Assembly: GCA_002428995.1 (NCBI GenBank)
Contig: DIYJ01000018.1
Location: 372,001-436,000, forward strand
Direction: 5' to 3'
DNA: 64,000 nt
DNA from: Flavobacteriales bacterium UBA6057
GTDB taxonomy: Bacteria; Bacteroidota; Bacteroidia; Flavobacteriales_G; Salibacteraceae
The first letter of the stretch is position 1. Every line of letters starts with the position of its first letter. The position numbers and the translations under genes are program-made. Of the stretch, positions 1-8,693 are shown one piece after another. The notes under the pieces are model-generated. The model was not told where the DNA came from and did no database searches. It saw only the letters and a list, made by a program, of their open reading frames with translations.

Positions 1-98
1 CAGGCATAAGCGTTTCGAGTGCCTGGGCGCACTAGCATTAGATCATACTGAGTTGGACTATTCATGGTTTTCGGTGAGATGAATGAATCGGAGCTCAT
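1..98 (-). CDS. 5' end of an unidentified gene running off the left edge
   Basis: An open frame starts at an ATG at 98 and stays open to the window edge (32 codons). The segment around YDLMLVRPGTRNAY resembles the start of cobalamin-binding/radical SAM proteins that often accompany polysaccharide clusters, but too little is visible to name it. A second ATG at 65 is also possible. The main support is position: it begins 35 bases after a minus-strand copy of the CACGCATCC-N15-GTGTC motif, the same arrangement seen before three other genes here. It would be transcribed divergently from the exopolysaccharide operon and probably belongs to its left arm. Confidence 0.4.
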   Translation of the reverse strand, partial: MSSDSFISPKTMNSPTQYDLMLVRPGTRNAYA

Positions 99-132
99 TT
101 GGAGCACTCTCCATTCGCCTCTGAACACTGAC

Positions 133-161
133 GACACAGGTCGCGAAGAAAAGGATGCGTG
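133..161 (-). promoter_or_regulatory. Bipartite promoter-like motif, copy 1 (leftward)
   Basis: Read on the minus strand this is CACGCATCC (161-153), 15 bases, then GTGTC (137-133). Spacing is identical to the three plus-strand copies at 268, 7686 and 13600. The box-to-box distance of 24 bases fits the -35/-10 geometry of ECF sigma factor promoters. It faces the partial gene at the left edge. The motif is seen directly; promoter function is inferred. Confidence 0.6.
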
Positions 162-267
162 TGAGATGAAAAAAAATTGCCTTTTGTTTTTTTATTCCTG
201 TAAAGCCCTTGTTTTTCAGCTGGTTGCGAAAATATGATTTACTCAATTATTTTAAAATTCATTCCCT

Positions 268-296
268 CACGCATCCATTTTTTGACAGGCCGTGTC
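268..296 (+). promoter_or_regulatory. Bipartite promoter-like motif, copy 2, ahead of the exopolysaccharide operon
   Basis: CACGCATCC at 268-276 and GTGTC at 292-296, separated by 15 bases, ending 30 bases before the ATG at 326. It lies back to back with copy 1, so 99-325 forms a divergent control region. Its place supports 326 as the start of the sugar transferase gene, because the longer open frame from 209 would run through the motif. Confidence 0.65.
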
Positions 297-325
297 CATC
301 CTTTCATACCGCAATTTTTTCACAC

Positions 326-1702
326 ATGGGATTGACAAGCGCATTTACAAGACAAGCAAAAGAACACCTGCAACTGATCGTTGATTTGGTCATGCTGAAT
401 GCAGTGCATCTATTGCTTTTGAGTTCTGTACATCAGTTCTTGCTTTTAGAGCTGGTGATTCTCAGCAACATTACATGGGTCGTGATCTATGCGATGTTGG
501 AAACGCAGCGTCAGCGAAGAAACTGGAACTACGGACGTCACATGATCGAATCGCTGCGCTTTGTCAGCATTCAGTTCATGGTGGTGTTTGCGCTCAATGT
601 GGTGCTTTTCAACGGCAAATTTTCAGATGGACTTCCTGTTTTCTGCGCTTACCTGTTCATCGCCAATACCATTGGCCGCATGGGACTGACTTGGTTCCTG
701 CGCACCATTCGTTCCCGAGGCTACAATTACAAGCGGGTGATTGTGGTGGGAGATCAGTCTCTGGTCGATTCCTTTCAGCGCGAGATCCAGGAAAAGGTGC
801 ATTACGGATACCGCCTTCTGGGAACGTTCTCTGAAGATTTGGAGCAGACCAGCACACACGTTCAGTCTGATTCTGCTGATATCTATGATTTTCTCGTTGA
901 CCACAACATTGACGAAGTGGTGATCTCGATTCACGTCAGCAAGGAAAAGGTGCAATCGCTATTGACCTATTGCCAGCTCAACGGCATCGTCATCAACATC
1001 ACACATGATTTGCTCGATGGGGTGAAGCTGGACCCGGTAGATGTGAGTTTGCGCAAGGATGGTGAAGCTCCGATTTTGACCATTGAAGAAGACTGGCTTC
1101 AGGCCACGATGCGCACAGATGTGAAGCGCCTGTTTGACGTAGCATTCTCTGTGATCTTCCTCGTGTGCATTGGCTCCTGGCTTTTTCCCCTGATCGCTCT
1201 GTTGATCAAGCTCAGTTCTGAAGGTCCTGTGTTTTTCGTTCAGAAAAGGACCGGACTCAACAACCGCTCTTTCGAATGCTACAAGTTCAGAACCATGCGC
1301 GTAAACGCAGAGAGTGACACCAGGCAAGCCGTAGCGAATGATTCCCGCGTAACGAAAATCGGGCGCTTTCTGCGTGCTTCCAACCTCGATGAGCTGCCAC
1401 AGTTTTTCAATGTGCTGTTGGGTGATATGTCTGTGGTAGGTCCAAGACCTCACATGCTGCTCCACACAAAAGAATACAGTGAATTGGTGCACTACTACAA
1501 CGAGCGCTTGTGGATCAAGCCTGGAATCACCGGGTTGGCTCAGTCCAAGGGATTCAGAGGTGAGATCAGAGAGCTCGGTCAGCTTATCAATCGCATTTAT
1601 CATGATCGCTACTACGTCCGCAACTGGTCCTTTTTGCTGGACATGAAAATCATCTTCTCCACGGTTTGGAACATGGTTTCACTGCAGCGCATGGGCGTTT
1701 AA
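326..1702 (+). CDS. Exopolysaccharide-initiating polyprenyl sugar-phosphate transferase
   Basis: This 458-residue membrane protein has the layout of the WcaJ/WbaP-type polyprenyl glycosylphosphotransferases. These load the first sugar phosphate onto undecaprenyl phosphate at the inner membrane. Four hydrophobic segments lie in the first 125 residues, then a nucleotide-binding-like stretch (KRVIVVGD), then the C-terminal bacterial sugar transferase domain. That domain has the re-entrant helix after KRLFDVAFS and the motifs QKRTG, KFRTM, LDELPQ and SVVGPRP. The ATG at 326 is preferred over an in-frame ATG at 209 because the extra residues are not membrane-like and a promoter motif ends 30 bases upstream of 326. 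It heads the operon, followed after 34 bases by the flippase gene. Confidence 0.9.
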   Translation: MGLTSAFTRQAKEHLQLIVDLVMLNAVHLLLLSSVHQFLLLELVILSNITWVVIYAMLETQRQRRNWNYGRHMIESLRFVSIQFMVVFALNVVLFNGKFSDGLPVFCAYLFIANTIGRMGLTWFLRTIRSRGYNYKRVIVVGDQSLVDSFQREIQEKVHYGYRLLGTFSEDLEQTSTHVQSDSADIYDFLVDHNIDEVVISIHVSKEKVQSLLTYCQLNGIVINITHDLLDGVKLDPVDVSLRKDGEAPILTIEEDWLQATMRTDVKRLFDVAFSVIFLVCIGSWLFPLIALLIKLSSEGPVFFVQKRTGLNNRSFECYKFRTMRVNAESDTRQAVANDSRVTKIGRFLRASNLDELPQFFNVLLGDMSVVGPRPHMLLHTKEYSELVHYYNERLWIKPGITGLAQSKGFRGEIRELGQLINRIYHDRYYVRNWSFLLDMKIIFSTVWNMVSLQRMGV

Positions 1703-1736
1703 TTCATTAGCCAAACACTACTCAAACACAAAAGAA

Positions 1737-3059
1737 TTGCTGAATCCTCTGCTTCGATTTTCCGGGTTTAATACTGACAGCGCGGTGTCTTTGGCCTATC
1801 GTGTAGCCGGGGCCGGATTCAGCTATGGGCTTTACTTGCTCATTCCGCTGTTTTTTGGCCTGAATGAGCTCGGCATCTTTGGCCTCTTTCAAGCGTGGGT
1901 GGCGAGCCTGGGTGTACTGGTCACCATGGGGCTGAACGTGACCCTGCTTAAAACAGTCGCGAGGGAAGGCTCGGCCAGAAAATCAATGAAGCACTACAAG
2001 CGTGCGCTTTCGCTCTCGCTTCCTTTTGCCTATGCCGTTTCAGGAGCGCTTTGCCTTGCCGCTCCGATGATTCAAAGCGAGTTTCCAGAAGTGGTCACTT
2101 CCAAGCTTACTGTGTACGCGCTTGCCTTGGTTTTACCCTTTCAGGCCTTGTTGGTGATCAACATTGAAATGATCCGCGGCCTGATGAATATCAAGGCCTC
2201 CGAACTGTTCAGAAACCTCATTTCGTACGCCATTGCCACGGTGGTGATGCTCTTTGCCTATTTCGTGTTTCAGCTTCCCAATCCATCGGTGCTCGGAATG
2301 ACGGCTGGCATTGTGATCAGCGCTGTCGCCAGTGGCATCTGTGTGCTTTGGTTTGTGCAGAAAGATCCAACTCAATTCAAGGCTCAGAAGGCAGGAGAGC
2401 CTGCTTTTGCCTGGCTCAAAAATGCGTTGCCGATCATGGTGGCATCGCTGCTGCAAACCTGGAATGCCCGGTTGATGGTGCTGATGCTCGGGTTCATGGC
2501 TCCGTTGGAAGTGGTGGGAATCTTTAGCCTCGCGTTTAAGCTGAGTACCATTCCCGACTTCATCGTTTCCGCGGTGAAGGCTCCGGCCGCCCCTCGCATT
2601 TCAAAGCTCTTCTGGAGCCAACAATGGCAGAACCTCGACCAAATGCTTCAGTCTTCTGCACGACTCATTACCAATTTCACCATCCCCGTTTCCTTGGTAC
2701 TCATCGCTTTTGCAGAACCCATTCTCGGGCTTGTTGGAAGCGAGTTTTCCAGTGGTGTCAACGCCTTTCGAATCCTCATGCTCGGACAAATCATAGCTGC
2801 GCTCACCGGACTCACTGGGACGTTTATGAACATGACCAACAATCACCTCTACCTCTTGATGGCTGTTTCCATCGGTGTGGCACTGAATGCCGCCTTTGGC
2901 TGGTTGTTGATTCCTGAATATGGCATGACGGGCGCTGCCATTGGTTACCTGGCAGGAAGTGTGTCACTGAATGTGATTACCGCACTACAGGTGCGCAGGA
3001 AATACAAACTGTCGACTTTCTATCGGCCTTTCAAAAACTTGAATCGTACCCTCACATGA
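1737..3059 (+). CDS. Wzx-type polysaccharide flippase (MATE/PST family)
   Basis: The protein has 440 residues with about a dozen hydrophobic segments along its whole length, as in oligosaccharide flippases that move the undecaprenyl-linked repeat unit across the inner membrane. No ATG lies near the front; the best start is TTG at 1737, giving MLNPLLRFSGF before the first membrane segment. The last four bases (ATGA) overlap the start of the first sulfotransferase, which implies translational coupling. Together with the polymerase at 4898 this indicates a Wzx/Wzy-dependent pathway. Family is clear; substrate unknown. Confidence 0.85.
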   Translation: MLNPLLRFSGFNTDSAVSLAYRVAGAGFSYGLYLLIPLFFGLNELGIFGLFQAWVASLGVLVTMGLNVTLLKTVAREGSARKSMKHYKRALSLSLPFAYAVSGALCLAAPMIQSEFPEVVTSKLTVYALALVLPFQALLVINIEMIRGLMNIKASELFRNLISYAIATVVMLFAYFVFQLPNPSVLGMTAGIVISAVASGICVLWFVQKDPTQFKAQKAGEPAFAWLKNALPIMVASLLQTWNARLMVLMLGFMAPLEVVGIFSLAFKLSTIPDFIVSAVKAPAAPRISKLFWSQQWQNLDQMLQSSARLITNFTIPVSLVLIAFAEPILGLVGSEFSSGVNAFRILMLGQIIAALTGLTGTFMNMTNNHLYLLMAVSIGVALNAAFGWLLIPEYGMTGAAIGYLAGSVSLNVITALQVRRKYKLSTFYRPFKNLNRTLT

Positions 3060-3982
3060 TTGTAGAATCATCCCTCGGAACCCTTCAGCTGCCTGATTTC
3101 ATGATGGTAGGAGCCGCCAAAAGCGGAACCACCACCCTCTATGATTTCTTGAACAAGCATCCGGAAGTCTACTTCCCCAATCGGGCGAAGGAACCTCATT
3201 ACTTCAGCTTTGGAGGAATGGCGCCACGCTACCTCGATCCCGGATTTGTGGACAAGCTCACGTGGAAGACCAGTGATTACCTCAAATTGTATGAAAACGC
3301 TCCAACCGATCAGAAACTAGGGGATGGATCTACTTCCTACCTCTACAATGCTTCCAACGTGATCAGCAACATTCAGCGATTGTACGGGGAAGCGGCACGA
3401 AAGATTGCCATCATCATTGTTCTCCGCAATCCCATTGACCGCGCTTATTCGCATTACAATTACCTCTTGCGCAATGGCTTTGAACAGCTGCCCTTTGAGG
3501 TGGCCATTCAGCAGGAAGTGATGGCGGAGCGAAAGCATCAGCGCTGGGGGTTTGATTACTTGGGATATGGTGATTATGCAGAAGGAGTACAGCTTTATCG
3601 AAAGCACTTCGACCGCGTGAAGGTGATGCTCTTTGAAGACCTGCACAACGCTTCGGAAACCACACGCGAATTGTGTGAGTTTTTGGAGATATCCCCGAAG
3701 GTGGAAGCCTCCTTTCCCAGAACAAACCCATCCGGAAAACCGCGCAATGCATTTCTGGCGCAAACGCTGCTGAAGAATCGCACCCTCAAGCGTGCGGTAA
3801 ACAGCTTGCCTCAGTCTGCCAGAAGGTCCTTGCTGCTTGGGCGCGATGCCTTGCTATCGAAGGTGCTTGAGAAAAAGGAGATGTCGGACGAGGCGCGTGA
3901 CCAGCTGCGTCAGCGCTACAGGTATCCTGTGATCCAGCTCGAAGGCATGCTCAATAAAAACCTATCAGCATGGCTGCAATAA
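3056..3982 (+). CDS. Sulfotransferase 1 (PAPS-dependent)
   Basis: The 308-residue protein has the two signature PAPS-binding elements of Sulfotransfer_1-type enzymes. The 5'-phosphosulfate loop is GAAKSGTTTL near residues 19-28, with Lys22 as the expected catalytic lysine. The 3'-phosphate-binding segment is RNPIDRAYSHY near residue 123. It also has the KEPHYFS motif common in carbohydrate sulfotransferases of the heparan type. It would transfer sulfate from PAPS to a sugar of the polymer. There is no signal peptide or membrane anchor, so it should act in the cytoplasm. It overlaps the flippase by 4 bases and the next sulfotransferase by 13. Confidence 0.88.
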   Translation: MIVESSLGTLQLPDFMMVGAAKSGTTTLYDFLNKHPEVYFPNRAKEPHYFSFGGMAPRYLDPGFVDKLTWKTSDYLKLYENAPTDQKLGDGSTSYLYNASNVISNIQRLYGEAARKIAIIIVLRNPIDRAYSHYNYLLRNGFEQLPFEVAIQQEVMAERKHQRWGFDYLGYGDYAEGVQLYRKHFDRVKVMLFEDLHNASETTRELCEFLEISPKVEASFPRTNPSGKPRNAFLAQTLLKNRTLKRAVNSLPQSARRSLLLGRDALLSKVLEKKEMSDEARDQLRQRYRYPVIQLEGMLNKNLSAWLQ

Positions 3983-4911
3983 ACCTTAACGGCAAATCAG
4001 GACGTGTACCTTCTTTTTTGGTAGTGGGCACGGCTAAGGCTGGCACCACATCGTTGGCAGCGTACCTGTCTCAGCATCCTGAAATTGAGATTCCTCAGAA
4101 GGAGACGTTTTATTTCAATGCTACAGAGTTCAGAGACATTTGCCTGCCTTATCCCTTGCAACGACAAGCGCCTGAGATCATCAGCTCTGAGGCTCAATAC
4201 CGAAAGCTTTTCAGTTCCAACGGTGCCCGTGTATTGGGGGAAATAGGTACCGGATATTTATACCACCACAAAAGCTCCATTCCTTTGATCAAGCGGATGC
4301 TCGGCAGGGGAGTGAAGGTGATGATTTTGCTTCGAAACCCGATTGATCGCGCCTATTCAGCTTACATGCATTTCCGCAAGGACTGCTTCGAAGAAATCCC
4401 TTTTGAAGAGGCGTTGGAAATGGAATACTACCGAAAGCAACAGCGTTGGGATTTCATGTGGCATTACACCTCCCTTGGGTTGTATTATGAGCAGGTAAAA
4501 GCCTACATGGAGGCCTTTGATGATGTCGAGGTGCTCTACTTTGACGATTTGAAGGCCGACCCCAACGCTTTTATGAACGGAGTATACAGCAGCCTGGGTG
4601 TATCTCCAATCAACGGAAATTTTCAGCGTGTGAAGAACCCTTCAGGAGAGGCACGGATCAAGTGGGTGCAGGAATTGATTACCCATGAAAACCCCGTGAA
4701 GACCTTGTTGAGGCCAACACTCAGAAGGTTGATCAGCAATGACAGACGCGCAGCGATGCGCAAGTATGCCAAAGCTCAAAACCTCAAAAGCTACGAACCC
4801 ATGAGTGCTGAGGCGCGCGAAAAGCTCACCACCTTTTTCAAGGATGACGTCTACAAGCTGTCTGCCTTGCTGCACAAAGACTTAAGCCACTGGCTTCATG
4901 AAAACCCGTGA
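3970..4911 (+). CDS. Sulfotransferase 2 (PAPS-dependent)
   Basis: This 313-residue paralogue of sulfotransferase 1 carries GTAKAGTTSL at residues 20-29 (Lys23) for the PAPS 5'-phosphosulfate and RNPIDRAYSAY for the 3'-phosphate. The ATG at 3970 lies within the end of the preceding gene (13-base overlap), and the gene overlaps the polymerase by 14 bases. Lacking export signals, it is predicted to be cytoplasmic. It may sulfate a different position or sugar from sulfotransferase 1; acceptor specificity cannot be read from sequence. Confidence 0.87.
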   Translation: MAAINLNGKSGRVPSFLVVGTAKAGTTSLAAYLSQHPEIEIPQKETFYFNATEFRDICLPYPLQRQAPEIISSEAQYRKLFSSNGARVLGEIGTGYLYHHKSSIPLIKRMLGRGVKVMILLRNPIDRAYSAYMHFRKDCFEEIPFEEALEMEYYRKQQRWDFMWHYTSLGLYYEQVKAYMEAFDDVEVLYFDDLKADPNAFMNGVYSSLGVSPINGNFQRVKNPSGEARIKWVQELITHENPVKTLLRPTLRRLISNDRRAAMRKYAKAQNLKSYEPMSAEAREKLTTFFKDDVYKLSALLHKDLSHWLHENP

Positions 4912-6244
4912 GCCCCGAACCATAGAGTCGGCCGGGCAACCAGCGACTTCCGTATTTCTTCGTAATCAGGGTATAGAAGGAGGTTCGGGGCTGATCGGGA
5001 CCATTCTGCTTACTGGCATTCTGTTGCTTGCCATGCGTAGCTTCATTGTAAGCCCCGTTTTTGAGCTGGTGGCGATTGCAGAACAAGCATGGCTAGTGTT
5101 GCTTGTGCTGTTTTTGATCTACACCATTTCCCGAGGCTTTGTAAGTCGCAACTACACCATGGACCGGGCAGAGGTTGTCACGGTCATTCTCCTGGTATTG
5201 CCGATCATGGCTGCACTCGGGGCCAATCGCGAATACGGCCAGCCCTACATTCACGGCATTCTTGCCTTTAAGGATTACTACCTGTTTTGTACCGCGTTGC
5301 TGGTGTATCACCTGCTAAAGCGAGGCATCATTTCCGTGCGGCAATTGGAGATCGCCATGACCGTAGCTGCACTGTCATCGTTGGCGCTGTTCTATGGTAT
5401 GTCACTGTTCACAAATCCAGCGAAGTACACCGATACCGTGGTGGCAGGGTCTCAATCAACCAAGGGAGGAAGCGTGTATTACCGCTTCAGCATGGGGCTG
5501 ATTTTCTACGGTGCCATCTACTTCTTCATTGCCTGGATTCGAAATGCGCGTTGGTCCAATCTATTGCTCAGCGGGCTTTTTGTCATCTACATTCTCTTCT
5601 TCCGGCTTGATCGCACCAGCATTGTGGCCTGCCTGTTTGCTCTGCTCGTCAGTTGGTTGGTGGTCGCACCCCGATCGTTTAAGCTGAAGAGCCTCGTGTA
5701 TGTAGGAGGTCCATTGGCGATTCTGGTTTGCATGATCCTCGTGGCCGTGCCGTCCATTTGGGAGACAGTTTCATTAATGTTTTGGGATGCCTTTTCAACG
5801 CTTACGGGAGAAAACCGTGGAGCAGGTCAGGCCCGTTTGAGAACCTACGAAGCTGGAATTGTTGTTGAACAGATTCAGGAGCATCCACTGCTCGGCAATG
5901 GCCGGGTGAGCAACTCATGGGTGGAGGGGGCCTTTGATCATTTCTACCGCTTTTTCTACCCCGGGGATGTCGGCTTCCTGGGAACGATCTTCATTTTCGG
6001 GGTATTTGGAGCCGTGGGTCTCTACACCCAATTTTTGCTTGTATTGCCCACCTTCAAAAAGGCGAGCTGGAAGAAGGCCGATACCTTCACACTTGGGCTG
6101 CTGTTCTACCTGCTCATCCTGTTTGTGGATAGCCTGTCCAATGGCTCACTGGTGGTTTATTCGAGTCAAACGGTGATTGCTGCCGTGGCGCTTTATTTCA
6201 TCAGTCAGCAAAATCAGGCGCATGCTCCAAGCGAGACTTCGTAG
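4898..6244 (+). CDS. O-antigen polymerase/ligase-like membrane protein (Wzy/WaaL type)
   Basis: A 448-residue protein with at least ten hydrophobic segments and a large loop in the second half. That loop contains the pattern typical of the O-antigen ligase/polymerase superfamily (RLRTYEAG followed by EHPLLGNGRVSNSW). Such proteins join repeat units in the periplasm or transfer the polymer to a carrier. Position between flippase and modification genes favours polymerase (Wzy) over ligase. It overlaps the glycosidase gene by 23 bases. Confidence 0.82.
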   Translation: MKTREPRTIESAGQPATSVFLRNQGIEGGSGLIGTILLTGILLLAMRSFIVSPVFELVAIAEQAWLVLLVLFLIYTISRGFVSRNYTMDRAEVVTVILLVLPIMAALGANREYGQPYIHGILAFKDYYLFCTALLVYHLLKRGIISVRQLEIAMTVAALSSLALFYGMSLFTNPAKYTDTVVAGSQSTKGGSVYYRFSMGLIFYGAIYFFIAWIRNARWSNLLLSGLFVIYILFFRLDRTSIVACLFALLVSWLVVAPRSFKLKSLVYVGGPLAILVCMILVAVPSIWETVSLMFWDAFSTLTGENRGAGQARLRTYEAGIVVEQIQEHPLLGNGRVSNSWVEGAFDHFYRFFYPGDVGFLGTIFIFGVFGAVGLYTQFLLVLPTFKKASWKKADTFTLGLLFYLLILFVDSLSNGSLVVYSSQTVIAAVALYFISQQNQAHAPSETS

Positions 6245-7667
6245 TCCGGTAGTGGCCATCGTTTTGGGCTTCACTGTTGCCTTTGGATGCGCACAAGAAG
6301 TGAAGCCAAAAGCAGAAACCCGCAGCGTGTCCTCGATGGATAAAAAGCGCATGCAGCTCGGAGTGAATACCGCCAACCTTTATTTCCATCATCCCGGAGC
6401 TTCAGACACGGCCGTGCAACTCATGCAGCGATTGAAGGCGATGAATCTGTCGGTGCTCCGCTTTCCAGGCGGTACATCTGCGAATTTCTACCACCCCGAA
6501 GAACCTGGATATGGGTTCAGGGCGAAGGATGCCAATGTGCTTGAGGAAGGAAACGTAAAGCGGCACGTTGAGAAACTGATAGCTGCTGAGCCTGGCGTGC
6601 TCCGGAAGCAGGGCACCAAAAAGAACTACATCCATGACTTTGCAGCATTGGCGGCTCAATCCAATGGTAAAGTGCTTTACGTTGCTAATCTCCTCACCGG
6701 ATCCATCGAAGAAACCCTTTACGCGTTAGAGGTTTTTGAACAGGCTGGGGCAGAGGTTGCTGGTGTTGAATTGGGGAACGAATACTATCTGAAAGCCTAC
6801 GCCCGTGCTTTCCCTTCCGTTGAGGATTACCTGGCCAAAGCACAGCGCTTTGCAACAACCATCCGGTCCCAATATCCTGATGTTGCCATTTCCGCGGTCG
6901 CTGCACCTTCTTCGGCATCCAAGAAGTTATCCGCGCGGGAGCAAGTATGGAACAAGCGCGTGGCGGAAGCCGAATTCTATGATGCTGTCAGCGTTCATTT
7001 CTATCCCATGAATCCTGCTGGAAAATCTGCCATGGCAAAAGCGGAGTGTTCCATGAAGGTCGCGCTTCAGATGGCCAATCAACAGTTTCGGAATTCGGTG
7101 GAGGATTTTAAATCGGTGTTTGGAAACCGACCGCTCTGGTTCACCGAGTGGAATGTGTTGGCCGCTCCGAAATGGTGCAACAACAGCTTGGCGCATACCG
7201 CCTTTGTATTGCAACTGTTACTGAACATGGAGGCAGAGGAACAGATCGGGCTTTCCATCTATCACAGCCTGCTGTCTCGTGGGGAAGGTTTTAACCTGCT
7301 TGTAAAGCGACCTTCACAGCCGATGGAAGACCAGTTCAATGCTTTCGCATTGCTCGCCTTCTCCCAACTTTCCAATCACCTGAAGCAAGAGTCCTACCGT
7401 GTGACAACGGAAGCGACAGACCAACAGATCATTTACCGGATGTCTTTATCAAGCGGAAAAAGCATTGCGGCCGTCCGTTTTAATCTTGGTGAAAGAGCAG
7501 GGCGGCCACTCAGTCCAAAAGAGCTCAAAGGCTCTGCGTTGGTTGATGTTATCACACTGAACAACAATGGTTTGTCAGAACAGAGTTTCACTGCAAAGTC
7601 AGGTTCGGGTTTGGCTGAGTTGCCACATGCTGGTCCCGGAACCATTGAGCTTTTTCTGCTGCGATAG
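6222..7667 (+). CDS. Lipoprotein glycoside hydrolase, clan GH-A-like
   Basis: Starting at the ATG at 6222, the 481-residue product begins with a lipoprotein signal ending VAFGC, so it is probably anchored at a membrane facing the periplasm or exterior. The rest looks like a (beta/alpha)8 glycosidase: RFPGGTSANFY in an early strand, ELGNEYY with Glu187 as candidate acid/base, and WFTEWN with Glu309 as candidate nucleophile. This pattern is shared by GH-A families such as GH39, GH51 and GH79; I cannot assign one. Inside the biosynthetic operon, it may trim or recycle the polymer. Confidence 0.75.
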   Translation: MLQARLRSPVVAIVLGFTVAFGCAQEVKPKAETRSVSSMDKKRMQLGVNTANLYFHHPGASDTAVQLMQRLKAMNLSVLRFPGGTSANFYHPEEPGYGFRAKDANVLEEGNVKRHVEKLIAAEPGVLRKQGTKKNYIHDFAALAAQSNGKVLYVANLLTGSIEETLYALEVFEQAGAEVAGVELGNEYYLKAYARAFPSVEDYLAKAQRFATTIRSQYPDVAISAVAAPSSASKKLSAREQVWNKRVAEAEFYDAVSVHFYPMNPAGKSAMAKAECSMKVALQMANQQFRNSVEDFKSVFGNRPLWFTEWNVLAAPKWCNNSLAHTAFVLQLLLNMEAEEQIGLSIYHSLLSRGEGFNLLVKRPSQPMEDQFNAFALLAFSQLSNHLKQESYRVTTEATDQQIIYRMSLSSGKSIAAVRFNLGERAGRPLSPKELKGSALVDVITLNNNGLSEQSFTAKSGSGLAELPHAGPGTIELFLLR

Positions 7668-7685
7668 CATCTCTTTTTTCAGCTC

Positions 7686-7714
7686 CACGCATCCTTTTTG
7701 AGAGAAGCTGTGTC
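7686..7714 (+). promoter_or_regulatory. Bipartite promoter-like motif, copy 3, inside the exopolysaccharide cluster
   Basis: CACGCATCC at 7686-7694 and GTGTC at 7710-7714 with the same 15-base spacer, ending 23 bases before the ATG at 7737. It marks the only sizeable gap in the run from 326 to 10515 and would give the second half of the cluster its own promoter. Confidence 0.65.
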
Positions 7715-7736
7715 ATTCCATTCAAGAGACAGCACG

Positions 7737-8693
7737 ATGGAAAAGCGACCTAATTTCTTTGTAATCGGAGTGGCGAAAGGAGGCACCACCTCACTGCATC
7801 GCTATCTGGGGCAACACCCGGAGGTGTACCTCACACCGATCAAAGAAACCAACCACTACGCGCTGGCTGACATCAACGAAGCCTACCTCGATCCGGTATA
7901 TCGCAGAGACATTCAGATCAACCTTGACCGGTATGTGAAAAACGGGATGAAGCAGCAGGTGCACATTGCGCATGTCAAAGAGCCACGGCACTATCAGGCG
8001 CTTTATTCCCAGGTCACATCAGAGACCGCCATTGGTGAGATCTCTAATTCCTACATCATCAGTCCGAATGCTGTGCAGACCATTCAACGCGAACATCCTG
8101 AGGCCAGGCTGATTGTGATGTTGCGCAATCCTGTGCTGCGGGCCTGGTCACACTACCTGATGAACATTCGGGAAGGAAAAACCACACAAAAAGACTTCAT
8201 CACCGAGTGCCTGGTGGATGCAGAAAGCACACACACTGGCTGGGGAATCAATCATCAATACCTCTCGCTGGGAGCTTATGCTTCACAGATGCAGCGTGTG
8301 TTGGAAGTATTCGATCAACGCCAGGTAAAGTGGATGCTCTATGAAGATTTCGCAGCAAAAACATCGCATTCGTTGGCAGAGCTGTCCACCTTCCTGGGAA
8401 TCAACCCAAGCTTTGAATTCGACTTAAGCCAACGATCCAACCAGGCCGGTGTGCCGGTGAATGCAACGGTCAACAAGGCTTTGATTCAAAGTGGAGTGCT
8501 ACACGGGCTGAAGTCTTTGGCTTCACCAAAGCAGCGCGAATGGGCGAAACAATTGCTCTACCGGGGCGGAAAGTCACTTCCAAAGATGACTTCCAAAGAA
8601 CTCGCTTTTCTCGAGCAGCACTATCGGGACGATGTGCGCCAACTCTCTGATTTACTCGACTTCAACTTCAACGCATACTGGAACATACCATGA
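7737..8693 (+). CDS. Sulfotransferase 3 (PAPS-dependent)
   Basis: The product has 318 residues, with GVAKGGTTSL at 11-20 (Lys14) as the 5'-phosphosulfate loop and RNPVLRAWSHY as the 3'-phosphate segment, as in sulfotransferases 1 and 2. A longer frame from a TTG at 7698 would read through the promoter-like motif, so ATG 7737 is preferred. The gene overlaps the next sulfotransferase by 4 bases (ATGA). No export signal is seen. Acceptor unknown, presumably a sugar in the same polymer. Confidence 0.87.
   Translation: MEKRPNFFVIGVAKGGTTSLHRYLGQHPEVYLTPIKETNHYALADINEAYLDPVYRRDIQINLDRYVKNGMKQQVHIAHVKEPRHYQALYSQVTSETAIGEISNSYIISPNAVQTIQREHPEARLIVMLRNPVLRAWSHYLMNIREGKTTQKDFITECLVDAESTHTGWGINHQYLSLGAYASQMQRVLEVFDQRQVKWMLYEDFAAKTSHSLAELSTFLGINPSFEFDLSQRSNQAGVPVNATVNKALIQSGVLHGLKSLASPKQREWAKQLLYRGGKSLPKMTSKELAFLEQHYRDDVRQLSDLLDFNFNAYWNIP

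Noticed and set aside
209..325. N-terminal extension of the sugar transferase gene to ATG 209
   Set aside because: It would run through the promoter-like motif at 268-296 and encodes sequence unlike the family.
959..1603. 214-codon minus-strand frame inside the sugar transferase gene
   Set aside because: Opposite-strand shadow of a well-supported gene; no family features.
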